This document shows positions 1 to 8,981 of a stretch of 50,570 nt of DNA, in pieces. The stretch is taken from the NCBI GenBank assembly GCA_946413985.1, contig CAMKMS010000006.1, positions 1-50,570 of the forward strand, written 5' to 3'. The notes beneath the pieces are model-generated. The model had not been told where the DNA came from, made no database searches, and saw nothing but the letters and a program-made list of their open reading frames with translations. This stretch comes from an uncultured Mycoplasmatota bacterium (lineage in GTDB: Bacteria > Bacillota_I > Bacilli_A > RF39 > UBA660). A program made the translations under genes and the position numbers. How positions within the stretch are numbered: position 1 is the first letter of the stretch; every line of letters starts with the position of its first letter.

Positions 1-73
1 TATCATTTTATCATAATTGCTTTTTATTAAAGTGTCTCAAATGGGGTTCACTTCAGTTATTCACATGCTTTTT

Positions 74-733
74 TTAATTATAACTTGCTAAATCAACATA
101 TGCAATATTTACTAATTCACTTTTTCCATCTAAACTAGCATTTATTGTTAATAAATAAATTCCTTCTTGTGCATCTGGTACAGTAGCGCTTCCATAACAT
201 AATATTGCATAATTAGTTCCTGAAACAATTTGTTTACCAATAACAATTAATGGCTTGTATGACATACCTGCAAGTGTACTTGTAGCGTCCTCAAACAAAG
301 ACTCTATTTTTTCGTCTTCTAATTTATACGTATTAGATGTACTTTCTGTATACCAACCACCAGATAATAATTCAGTTTCTCCATCAATATTTTTACCAGT
401 ATATAAAGAATAATCAAAGTCAATTACACTGCTTACTTTAGAAATTCCTTCTAAATCAGTATATACAATTACAACTTTATAACTATTTTGAGTACTTTTA
501 GCTAAAAACATATAATTTGTTCCAGCTACTACTTGTTTACCAAGTAATACTACTGCTTCAAGTTTATTATCTTTATAACTTTTAATAGCTTTGTTAAAAT
601 TATTTAAATCTTCCTCACTAATATCATTTACTCTATTTGATATTATTGTTTCCCATCCTCCTGTTTTCTTATTATTTTTAGTACACCCACAAGCTAATAT
701 GCAAACTATTAATATTAATAATACTTTTTTCAT
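74..733 (-). CDS. lipoprotein with two tandem cystatin-like repeats (QVVAGTNY, QIVSGTNY)
   Basis: ORF; start moved to MKKVLLILIVCILACGC (lipobox ACGC) with GGAGG upstream; two copies of (L/I)(L/I)GKQ(V/I)V(A/S)GTNY. Confidence 0.8.
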   Translation of the reverse strand: MKKVLLILIVCILACGCTKNNKKTGGWETIISNRVNDISEEDLNNFNKAIKSYKDNKLEAVVLLGKQVVAGTNYMFLAKSTQNSYKVVIVYTDLEGISKVSSVIDFDYSLYTGKNIDGETELLSGGWYTESTSNTYKLEDEKIESLFEDATSTLAGMSYKPLIVIGKQIVSGTNYAILCYGSATVPDAQEGIYLLTINASLDGKSELVNIAYVDLASYN

Positions 734-783
734 TAAAACATCCTCCATAGAAAATTATATCACAGAAAATAATAATTTTATAA

Positions 784-1989
784 CTATTTTTTTCCTACTA
801 GATATTCAATTGTTCCATCTTCATAAAGATTTCTACAATCATATACTTTTGCATTTCTATATGCATTAGAATCATCATTTCCACTTTTAATATCTTCTAT
901 TATCTGAGTAAATTCCATACCAGCTTTTCCATCCCTAGTTATTTGTTGCTCTATTCCAGTATAAGAATGATATCTAGCATCTGTAACTTCTCCATTGGTA
1001 TTTGCAAGAATTAAGTATTTTGTAGTTTCTCTAGCATCATCTAATTCTGTTTTATATTTTCCACTATCATATTTTGATTTACGTTGTCTTTCTTTATAAT
1101 TTTGATTACAATTGCCAGCTGAATATCTTATTTCATGTCCAGTCAAAGGATCAATTCCACGACTCATAGCATTATAAGCCCTACTACGAAGAAAAACAGT
1201 TTTATATATAATAGTAAATGCATATCTTGATTGAGGAGAAACTAATATATTCTCTTCACCAAAGAATACTCCTAAAGAATAATCATATAATGTTATTGTT
1301 TTTTTAGCAACATCTTTTGTACTCCCTATTGTTGCTCCTCCTGGCAAATCTAATTCAGGTTGCTTATATCTATATTCCTCTTGTTGACAAGTTTCTAACC
1401 TAATATTTACTAATTCTTGATTCAACACCCAATTGCATGCAATTATTAATCCCTGACTAGGTACTATTTCACGTCCAAGCCCACTACTAACAAGAGATGA
1501 ATTAGTATTAACCTTTTTATTTTGTTCATCTATTTTTTCTTTTATTTCTTTTAATTTTTCTTCATATTCTTTTCTTTTTTCAGCATCTTTAATAAATGAT
1601 AAATAACTATATGCAGAAGAATAATCCATAATACTAAAAGACTCTTCTGCTTTATTAATAAGTGTATCCATTTGATCTATATAAGTTTTTTCAATAGAGG
1701 CTTTATCTACATCTTTTAAACATTTTTCATATTCACTACTAATACCTGCAACATCAGCAATTAAAGAAACAAAAGTTGGTATTAAAAATATTAGTATTGC
1801 TGCAATAACTTTAGTAACTGAACTTTTACTTATTTTATTTAGTTCTGAAGTAGTAACAGATCTTACTAAATCAATCATTACACTAATAATCAACAATATT
1901 GGAACAACAATTTTTATAATAGTAATAACTATACCAATAATTCTTGTTACTTCTAAAATATTTGGTAAATCGCATATATGTCCTATCAT
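784..1989 (-). CDS. membrane protein with two N-terminal TM segments (pilin/TrbC-like topology) and large soluble domain
   Basis: ORF; hydrophobic IIGIVITIIKIVVPILLIISVMIDLV and VIAAILIFLIPTFVSLIADVAG. Confidence 0.6.
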   Translation of the reverse strand: MIGHICDLPNILEVTRIIGIVITIIKIVVPILLIISVMIDLVRSVTTSELNKISKSSVTKVIAAILIFLIPTFVSLIADVAGISSEYEKCLKDVDKASIEKTYIDQMDTLINKAEESFSIMDYSSAYSYLSFIKDAEKRKEYEEKLKEIKEKIDEQNKKVNTNSSLVSSGLGREIVPSQGLIIACNWVLNQELVNIRLETCQQEEYRYKQPELDLPGGATIGSTKDVAKKTITLYDYSLGVFFGEENILVSPQSRYAFTIIYKTVFLRSRAYNAMSRGIDPLTGHEIRYSAGNCNQNYKERQRKSKYDSGKYKTELDDARETTKYLILANTNGEVTDARYHSYTGIEQQITRDGKAGMEFTQIIEDIKSGNDDSNAYRNAKVYDCRNLYEDGTIEYLVGKK

Positions 1990-2010
1990 ATTCTACCTCT
2001 ATAATTATTA

Positions 2011-2039
2011 TAAAAAAAAGAATTGATTATATCAATTCT
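2011..2039 (-). terminator. Rho-independent terminator-like hairpin upstream of 784-1989 and beyond the 2040 stop
   Basis: AAGAATTGAT-TA-TATCAATTCTT flanked by A/T tracts. Confidence 0.6.
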
Positions 2040-3605
2040 TTAATAATATATTTTAAATGTTTTTGATGCATATTTATATACAATTATTAATGATACCATT
2101 ATATATGTTAATGACACTCCTAAACATATAAAACTTAATATCGTAGGAGATAATGTTACATCTAAATAATATGCTGGATACACAAAAACTGTATATGTAA
2201 TAATTCTCGCAATACGATAAGACTTACTTCTTTCCTCTGTACCACTATTATATGGTTGTAATAAATAATACATTACTAAATTATGTACTGAGAAAAATAC
2301 ACTTAATAATACTAGTGATAATGGAAATAATATAATACTTGTAATAGATTCATTATTAATAACTAATAATATTAAACATCCAATAGCAATTATAGACGCA
2401 GGTATTAAGTTAAAACCAATAGATGTTTTAAGTCTTCTTTTAAACATCTCTAATATTACTTTAGGATTTCGATAAACTCTAAATGTTAACATAGCATGAT
2501 CACAATTCATAAACATAGCTTTTGTTATTCTTTCTCCTCTATTAATAAAATACATTAATACTAAAAAATATAGTATATATTCTGTAAATAACTTATGAAA
2601 GAAATCTTTTGATTCTGGAATTACAAAAAGTGAACAAATAGCAGCAATAACAACTATTAATAAAACTACAGAGTATCCTAATATAGGTTTAATAAGAATC
2701 TTTGAATGTCTTTTAACAAACAAATCATGAAGTAAATCATATCCATGTTTATTACTAGTTATTTTTGAAGATGTATCAATTGTATTAGATATTCTTTCCA
2801 TATCTATTTCTTTTAATGATTTTTTAGCTAACTTCTTACCATATAAATATTTAAAAATATAATGATATTTTTTAAATGTTATTATTCTTACACAAGAAAG
2901 AGTTCCTAGTATTAAATATATAATAATGTAAATATTTAATAAATTTATAAAACTAGATGATTCATTTATTCTAAAGTATATTAAAAAAGCACCAGATAAA
3001 ACTAATATAGTAAAATAAATAAATGTAACTATATTATTCTTAGCAAATGTAATGTTTACATTAGCGCTAATCATCCTAATAGATGCATATATCAAAGGAA
3101 GAATATAAACACAAGTAAATGAAATTGGTGTTATTAAATCTCCATTTAAGGATATTTTATAAACAATTAGTAATCCAACAAATAATCCAATAGTTTGTAT
3201 TATTATTTTATAAAAGAAATTATTTAATAAATATCTTTTAGCATCCATCCCTAAACTATTAATAGCATAATTAGAATCCCTATCTGCTCTAAATGTAAGT
3301 GGTCTAAATACATTTATAAGTATAGTAATAATTAAAAATATTAGTGGAAAATTACCAGCATTTGTATTATCAATCGAATTATAAAATGCAAGCATAATTA
3401 ATGCAAGTAATCCAAATATTAAAGGATAACCTATTAGTGTAATTATAAAAAGTACAATTGATAATCCTGTTTTAACATCGGATAAACCATATAATTCATA
3501 TGGAATAATTTGACCAATAACAGGTATTGTTCTAAATGAATGAATAAAAGCATTAGTTTTATATGTAAACCTAAGCTTTAAAGTAAGCATAATATTTTTT
3601 AACAT
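2040..3605 (-). CDS. ABC transporter permease, multi-TM
   Basis: ORF; about 10 hydrophobic segments; abuts the ABC ATPase ORF. Confidence 0.75.
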   Translation of the reverse strand: MLKNIMLTLKLRFTYKTNAFIHSFRTIPVIGQIIPYELYGLSDVKTGLSIVLFIITLIGYPLIFGLLALIMLAFYNSIDNTNAGNFPLIFLIITILINVFRPLTFRADRDSNYAINSLGMDAKRYLLNNFFYKIIIQTIGLFVGLLIVYKISLNGDLITPISFTCVYILPLIYASIRMISANVNITFAKNNIVTFIYFTILVLSGAFLIYFRINESSSFINLLNIYIIIYLILGTLSCVRIITFKKYHYIFKYLYGKKLAKKSLKEIDMERISNTIDTSSKITSNKHGYDLLHDLFVKRHSKILIKPILGYSVVLLIVVIAAICSLFVIPESKDFFHKLFTEYILYFLVLMYFINRGERITKAMFMNCDHAMLTFRVYRNPKVILEMFKRRLKTSIGFNLIPASIIAIGCLILLVINNESITSIILFPLSLVLLSVFFSVHNLVMYYLLQPYNSGTEERSKSYRIARIITYTVFVYPAYYLDVTLSPTILSFICLGVSLTYIMVSLIIVYKYASKTFKIYY

Positions 3606-3606
3606 A

Positions 3607-4308
3607 TTATTCCTCCTTTAAAGCATCTATTATTTTATTCTTAAGTTCATCATTACTAAGATTTTCTTTTTTGATTTCTTCTAAAACACCATGATTTAAT
3701 AAAACTATATCATCGCATAAAGTTGTAGCAAGTTCCATTATATGAGTAGAAAATATTAAAATACGATCATTCTTTATTGACTTTAATAATTCTTTCATTT
3801 CTTCTGCTACAACAACATCTAATGATGTCAATGGCTCATCTAATAATAGTATTTTTGAATTAGAAACTATATTTACAAGCATTTGCATTTTGTTTTTCAT
3901 TCCATGACTATAGTCTTTTAATAATTTATCTCTATCTTCTTCTTTAATATGTACTAAATCAAAATAATAATTCTCATCTTTTAAGTCCTTAATTTTATCA
4001 ATATTTATTTCTAAAAAGAAACGAAGAAACTCACGAGCTGTTAAAAAATCAGGTACAACTGGTGTAGATAATACATATCCAAAATCACTATCAATAATAT
4101 CTACTCTTTTACCATCATTATCTTCAAAAAAATACTCTCCACTATCCATTTCTATATCATTGTTTAAACAATTAAAAAAGGTTGTTTTTCCTGCCCCATT
4201 TCTACCTAACAAAGCATATATCTTTCCTTCTTCAAATTTAAAATTTAATCCTCTTAATACTTCTTTTTGACCAAATCTTTTTTTAATATCTTTTACTACT
4301 AACTTCAT
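3607..4308 (-). CDS. ABC transporter ATP-binding protein
   Basis: Walker A GRNGAGKTT, Walker B ILLLDEP. Confidence 0.92.
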   Translation of the reverse strand: MKLVVKDIKKRFGQKEVLRGLNFKFEEGKIYALLGRNGAGKTTFFNCLNNDIEMDSGEYFFEDNDGKRVDIIDSDFGYVLSTPVVPDFLTAREFLRFFLEINIDKIKDLKDENYYFDLVHIKEEDRDKLLKDYSHGMKNKMQMLVNIVSNSKILLLDEPLTSLDVVVAEEMKELLKSIKNDRILIFSTHIMELATTLCDDIVLLNHGVLEEIKKENLSNDELKNKIIDALKEE

Positions 4309-4367
4309 ACTATCTCCTTATATTCTTATTATTAAGAATATTATATCATAGACGCCAAAAAATGGGC

Positions 4368-4717
4368 AAAAAAAAATGTCTTCGTCAGTAGACATTATTT
4401 TTCATGGCCGATCCAATTTTTATTAAATTCTGACAAACTTAACAAAATTACTTAAGCAACCATATGCGCATTTATACATAAGAAGTATAAACAGTAAGCA
4501 TATGGCACATTAGTATATGCCAATCATTACTAAAACTAATTAGTAATATGTAGATAACAATTATATAATTAATTTATTATAAATCCATTAGTACTAATAA
4601 TAAATTTATAATGTACTTAATATTATAAAATAATTTAATATAATACAATATTAACCTATCAGAATTAATTATAAAATATAATTATCTAAAAATTATACTT
4701 ACATTTACCTCTAATGT
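4368..4717 (-). ncRNA. candidate structured ncRNA or leader, copy A (about 350 nt)
   Basis: Minus-strand promoter TTGCAT-N17-TATGAT (4752-4724), conserved 5' and 3' blocks shared with 7515-7977, internal hairpins, terminator hairpin AATGTCT..AGACATT + T-tract at 4368. Confidence 0.7.
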
Positions 4718-4723
4718 ATTAAC

Positions 4724-4752
4724 ATCATATCATGTATTATTTTATTATGCAA
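4724..4752 (-). promoter_or_regulatory. sigma-A-like promoter for ncRNA copy A
   Basis: TTGCAT, 17-nt spacer, TATGAT on minus strand. Confidence 0.65.
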
Positions 4753-4800
4753 TATATTTTTGTAAATTTTACAATTGTTTACAAAAAATGTAAAATTATA

Positions 4801-5223
4801 CTATTTTACTTTTAATTTTTTTAATTCAATCCAAGTTAATGGTGATACATCTTTTTCTTTTAATGATTTTATATCATACCAATGTGCTCCTAATGAATCC
4901 TGACCATCCGCATCAATCTTTAAATCATTCTTCTTTAACTTAACTTTATAGAAAATACCTATATGGTGCATATTTTCCATTTCATCATGATGTATCCAAT
5001 CTACAACTACTGATTCACTATCAAATAATTTAAATGATTTTACATCTGCATTTAATTCTTCTTTTATTTCCCTTTTCAATGTCTCTTGTGGTCTTTCTCC
5101 ATGTTCAAAACTACCACCAGGTAAATCTAATTTACCAGTGTATGCACCCCTAGACTTTAATACAAGTGCTATTTTATTATCGTTTATTATTAAGCCATAA
5201 ACTCCTAAGTGTCTTTTTTCCAT
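4801..5223 (-). CDS. NUDIX hydrolase
   Basis: NUDIX box GGSFEHGERPQETLKREIKEEL. Confidence 0.88.
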   Translation of the reverse strand: MEKRHLGVYGLIINDNKIALVLKSRGAYTGKLDLPGGSFEHGERPQETLKREIKEELNADVKSFKLFDSESVVVDWIHHDEMENMHHIGIFYKVKLKKNDLKIDADGQDSLGAHWYDIKSLKEKDVSPLTWIELKKLKVK

Positions 5224-5246
5224 ATTATCACTTCCTTTATAGAAAT

Positions 5247-5275
5247 AAAAAAGATTAAAATTAATTTTAATCTTT
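5247..5275 (-). terminator. Rho-independent terminator-like hairpin after 5276-5617
   Basis: AAAAGATTAAAAT-TA-ATTTTAATCTTTTT. Confidence 0.65.
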
Positions 5276-5617
5276 TTATGAATTCATTTTTGTCATTGCT
5301 TGAGATATTTGATCTGCTAGAGTTGAATTGAATAATTTTTTAATTACATCTGAAACATTCTCATATCCAGGAATAACTTTATTAACCAATACATCAGATA
5401 AACTATTAAGTTGAGCATCTAATGAATTAAATAATGAATTAAATGATTGTAACACTTCTTCATAATTTAATCCTGAAACTTTTAAACACTCTTCACTTGA
5501 ATTAAGTATTGGTAAAACATTAGCTGAATATACATTTTTTATTTCTTCTCTTTTTGCATTAATGTTTTGAGCTATTTGTCTAATTTCTTCAGTTTTTACT
5601 ACTATTTTATCGTTCAT
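5276..5617 (-). CDS. small helical ESX/WXG100-superfamily-like protein
   Basis: 113 aa; similar in pattern to 8071-8433 (CLKVSGLNYEEVLQSFNSLF vs CFSISGVDYSNIEQAFNSTF); next to WXG proteins. Confidence 0.6.
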   Translation of the reverse strand: MNDKIVVKTEEIRQIAQNINAKREEIKNVYSANVLPILNSSEECLKVSGLNYEEVLQSFNSLFNSLDAQLNSLSDVLVNKVIPGYENVSDVIKKLFNSTLADQISQAMTKMNS

Positions 5618-5628
5618 TTATTTGCCTC

Positions 5629-7071
5629 CTATAATGACTTCAATTCACTAGTTAATGTACCAGTTGTATCAGATAATTCTTCACTAGCTTTAGTATATGT
5701 ATCTGCAAGAACATTTAACGCATCACATGAAGCTGATACTTTAGCATCATATGCTCTTACACTTTCTATATAAGCTGTAGCATCAGTTCCAACCCATACA
5801 TTTGATAATTTATTTAATTCTGTTTGACTTATTTCATTCCAACTTGTTCTAATCATTTCTGTAGCTTCTCTAAGTTTGCTTGCATATTCCTGAACTTGAG
5901 CTAATCCAAATAAAATTGTTGCTCCATTGCCAGGATTTTGTGGAACTTGTGGATCACCATTTGGTTCTTTTGGTTTCTTTGGATTCTTTGGAGGATTAGG
6001 ATCTTGTGGTTGTTGTGGTTCACCATCTGGATTTTGTGGTTCACCATTTGGTTGTTGTGGTTCTTGACCTCCATCTCCAGGATTTTGACCTTGTGGATAT
6101 TCACCAGCAGCTTTATCTAACTCTGTTTGTCTTTTTGCTTCAGCTTTTAAATCATCTTGTATATATCCATCATTTCTACCACTTTTTAATGGTGGTTTTA
6201 GTTGAGGATTATCTCTTGCTTCAGCACTCAAACCTTTTTGTTCTGCTTTTGGAGCGCCTCCAGGATTACTACCAGCAGTTTTATCTAACTCTGTTTGTCT
6301 TTTTGCTTCAGCTTTTAAATCATCTTGTATATATCCATCATTTCTACCACTTTTTAATGGTGGTTTTAGTTGAGGATTATCTCTTGCTTCAGCACTCAAA
6401 CCTTTTTGTTCTGCTTTTGGAGCGCCTCCAGGATTACTACCAGCAGTTTTATCTAACTCTGTTTGTCTTCTTGCTTCTGCTCTTACATCATCTTGTATAT
6501 ATTCATCATTTCTACCACTTTTTAATGGTGTTAATGGTGGCTCAAGTTTTGAACTACTTTTTTCTTGATTTGTTAATACAGCATATCTTGCTTCAGCACT
6601 CAAACCATTTTGTGATCCTTTTGGAATAGCACTTTCCTTTATCGTTGATGTTAGATTATTTGCAATACTTGCTTTTTGAGCAGCTATCTTTGCACTTTGA
6701 TTTGCAGCAGTACCGCCAGCCAGTTTATCAAGTTCTATTTGTATTCTTTCTTCTGCACTTATGCTATTTTTTAATCCTTTTGGAAAACTTTCATCGCTTA
6801 TTGTTGCATTTGGTTTAGTTATAGCAGCTATCTCTTTATTTGTTAAATCTAAATTTTGTTGAGAAGTACTTTTTCGTAAATTAGTAATTGAACTAACTTT
6901 TTGTTGCAACTGGTCAAGCATTTTATCTTTTAAATTTGGACTAGAAGGACTACTTGCTGTAGTTGGAGTTAAAGTCTTACTAGCTTTACCTGCTGTAGTT
7001 TTTGGATTATTAGCATTTACAGATGATGAGTATGTTGACCCAAAATCATGCAAATTGTCTATTAATGTCAT
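5629..7071 (-). CDS. large secreted-substrate-like protein: N-terminal repeat and Pro-rich regions, C-terminal WXG100-like domain
   Basis: 480 aa; C-terminal NVWVGTDATAYIESVRAYDAKV; Pro/Gln-rich linker; 56-aa repeats. Confidence 0.75.
   Translation of the reverse strand: MTLIDNLHDFGSTYSSSVNANNPKTTAGKASKTLTPTTASSPSSPNLKDKMLDQLQQKVSSITNLRKSTSQQNLDLTNKEIAAITKPNATISDESFPKGLKNSISAEERIQIELDKLAGGTAANQSAKIAAQKASIANNLTSTIKESAIPKGSQNGLSAEARYAVLTNQEKSSSKLEPPLTPLKSGRNDEYIQDDVRAEARRQTELDKTAGSNPGGAPKAEQKGLSAEARDNPQLKPPLKSGRNDGYIQDDLKAEAKRQTELDKTAGSNPGGAPKAEQKGLSAEARDNPQLKPPLKSGRNDGYIQDDLKAEAKRQTELDKAAGEYPQGQNPGDGGQEPQQPNGEPQNPDGEPQQPQDPNPPKNPKKPKEPNGDPQVPQNPGNGATILFGLAQVQEYASKLREATEMIRTSWNEISQTELNKLSNVWVGTDATAYIESVRAYDAKVSASCDALNVLADTYTKASEELSDTTGTLTSELKSL
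6112..6447 (-). repeat. two identical tandem 168-bp units inside CDS 5629-7071
   Basis: 6112-6279 and 6280-6447 read as identical; a degenerate third unit follows from 6448. Confidence 0.88.
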
Positions 7072-7139
7072 AATAATTACCTCCTATTATTACTTATTTT
7101 ACAAATTAATTTTATCACAGGCAAAAATAAATGTCTATA

Positions 7140-7412
7140 TTATTTGTTTCCACTGATTTGATCATCTTTTTTTGATAAATATCTTGACCAACAATCTTTT
7201 AATGTATCTAATTCATCTAGCACATTATTTACTTGTCTACTCAATTCTAATAATTTATCAATAAAAAGTCTTCCAACCTCATCAGTCCAAACATCTCTCA
7301 TTTTTTCTACTTCATCAAATTTAATGCCACTCCACATATTATAAAAATTATCACGAGTTTTTTGAATTTTGTCTATTATTGTTTCACTATCAATTATTTC
7401 TTCAGTGTCCAT
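7140..7412 (-). CDS. small WXG100-like protein
   Basis: 90 aa; MWSGIKFDEVEKMRDVW..EVGRLFIDKL. Confidence 0.6.
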   Translation of the reverse strand: MDTEEIIDSETIIDKIQKTRDNFYNMWSGIKFDEVEKMRDVWTDEVGRLFIDKLLELSRQVNNVLDELDTLKDCWSRYLSKKDDQISGNK

Positions 7413-7514
7413 AGTATATTCCTTTCATTTACAAAAATAATCTATGTCATTATTTTACATCTTTAATATAATTTAATTATAACATGTAAACTAAATATAT
7501 TCTACTTTTTGGGC

Positions 7515-7977
7515 AAAAAAAAATGTCTTTGTCAGAAGACATTATTTTTTATGGCTGATCCAGTATTTATTAATTTCTGACAAAATTAACAAACTTACTT
7601 AAGAACCATATGCGCATTTACATTAGATATAAATGGTAAGCATATGGTATACTAGATACCAATCATTACTAATTATTATAGAATAATTAAAGTAATATAT
7701 AGATAATATATTTTAAAACTAATATATTATTTAAATAATAATTAAACATAAATAATAAATAATTAAAAGTAATATATAATAATTAAAATTTGAAATATTA
7801 TTAAATATATATTTATCAATGGTAATAAAAATATATTTAGATAATATTTAAATAATAATTATAAGTATAATAATTTTAATAATTATCATATAAGAATTAA
7901 AATTTAAAATATTAATATATTAGATATAAATTAAAATATAAAAATCTAAAAATTATACTTACATCTATCTCTAATGT
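7515..7977 (-). ncRNA. candidate structured ncRNA or leader, copy B (about 460 nt)
   Basis: Homologous to 4368-4717; promoter TTGAAT-N17-TATGAT (8012-7984); same terminator and hairpins with compensatory differences. Confidence 0.7.
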
Positions 7978-7983
7978 AATTAC

Positions 7984-8012
7984 ATCATATCATATAATTT
8001 TTTATTATTCAA
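7984..8012 (-). promoter_or_regulatory. sigma-A-like promoter for ncRNA copy B
   Basis: TTGAAT, 17-nt spacer, TATGAT on minus strand. Confidence 0.65.
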
Positions 8013-8044
8013 TATATTTTTTAAAATTTTTACATTTTTTTACA

Positions 8045-8070
8045 AAAAAAGAACATTTAATGTTCTTTTA
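8045..8070 (-). terminator. Rho-independent terminator-like hairpin after 8071-8433
   Basis: AAAAGAACATTTAATGTTCTTTTATT. Confidence 0.65.
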
Positions 8071-8433
8071 TTATTTTTTACTATTAACAATACCTAAAAT
8101 ACTATTCAATTGATTTGCAAATTGACTATTGAATAATTGTTTCAATGAATTAACAACTTCTGAGTACTGAGCAATGATTTTATTATTTAAAACATCAATC
8201 AATGCTTCATATCCATTATTTAAATTAGTAAATGTAGAATTGAAAGCTTGCTCAATATTTGAATAATCAACTCCAGAAATAGAAAAGCATTTTTTTGTAG
8301 TTTCTAAAACAGTAACAATATCATTTTTATAAGCATTATAAATTGAGTTTTTTTGTTGCTCTAATGCTCTAGATAATACTTTTAATTCTTCTAAACTAAT
8401 AGAAGTAGTATCAGTTTTTGCCATATTACCCAT
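8071..8433 (-). CDS. small helical ESX/WXG100-superfamily-like protein, paralog-like to 5276-5617
   Basis: 120 aa; shared pattern with 5276-5617. Confidence 0.6.
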   Translation of the reverse strand: MGNMAKTDTTSISLEELKVLSRALEQQKNSIYNAYKNDIVTVLETTKKCFSISGVDYSNIEQAFNSTFTNLNNGYEALIDVLNNKIIAQYSEVVNSLKQLFNSQFANQLNSILGIVNSKK

Positions 8434-8441
8434 TTTCCTCC

Positions 8442-8924
8442 TTACATATTATTAACAGCATCAGTAGATTTTTTCTGACTTTCAAGAACTAAATCTCTTG
8501 CTTTCTCATATGTACTACATAACAATTCCAAAGCTTCAATAGATTTATTTACCTTTTGATCCATACCTTCTAGCTTTTGAGTGTAAGCTTCACAATCAGC
8601 ACCAACCCATGATTCTTTGATTCTTGCTATTTGCTTTTTTGATCCATTAGTCCAACTACTCTTTAATGTATTAATTGTTTTTTTAAGTCTTGCAATACAA
8701 TCCTCTAAATCATTATAAGAAACATTTACATCAACTGGATATACCACACCATATGCTGGCTGAATACTAATTGGTGGTACACCATATGCTGGTTGAATAT
8801 CTATTGGTGGTACTACTCCATATTTTGCTTGTACTGGTGGTACTACTCCATATTTTGCTTGTACTGGTGGTACTACACCATACATTGGCTCTGATTTATA
8901 CTTTTCTTTATCTATTTTAACCAT
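8442..8924 (-). CDS. WXG100-domain protein with N-terminal YGVVPP repeats
   Basis: KESWVGADCEAYTQKLEGMDQKV; N-terminal YGVVPPVQAK x2, YGVVPPIDIQPA, YGVPPISIQPA, YGVVYPVDV; start at second Met with GGAG upstream. Confidence 0.75.
   Translation of the reverse strand: MVKIDKEKYKSEPMYGVVPPVQAKYGVVPPVQAKYGVVPPIDIQPAYGVPPISIQPAYGVVYPVDVNVSYNDLEDCIARLKKTINTLKSSWTNGSKKQIARIKESWVGADCEAYTQKLEGMDQKVNKSIEALELLCSTYEKARDLVLESQKKSTDAVNNM
8806..8865 (-). repeat. two perfect 30-bp tandem units encoding AKYGVVPPVQ
   Basis: GGTGGTACTACTCCATATTTTGCTTGTACT at 8806 and 8836. Confidence 0.88.
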
Positions 8925-8981
8925 ATAAAACATCTCCTTATACTTGATTACTCTAATTAAATACTATCACATTTTTTTGTA

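Noticed and set aside
4500-4700. AT-rich middle of the ncRNA loci as degraded coding sequence
   Set aside because: No ORF track entries in either copy and the conserved parts are RNA-like hairpins, not codon-patterned.
5938-6629. Plus-strand ORFs 5938-6120 and 6006-6629 (and minus 5901-6104)
   Set aside because: Shadow ORFs of the repetitive Pro/Gln-rich region of 5629-7071; low-complexity translations, no RBS or family features.
8806-8880. 30-bp tandem repeats as a CRISPR-like array
   Set aside because: No spacers; in frame and encode YGVVPPVQAK.
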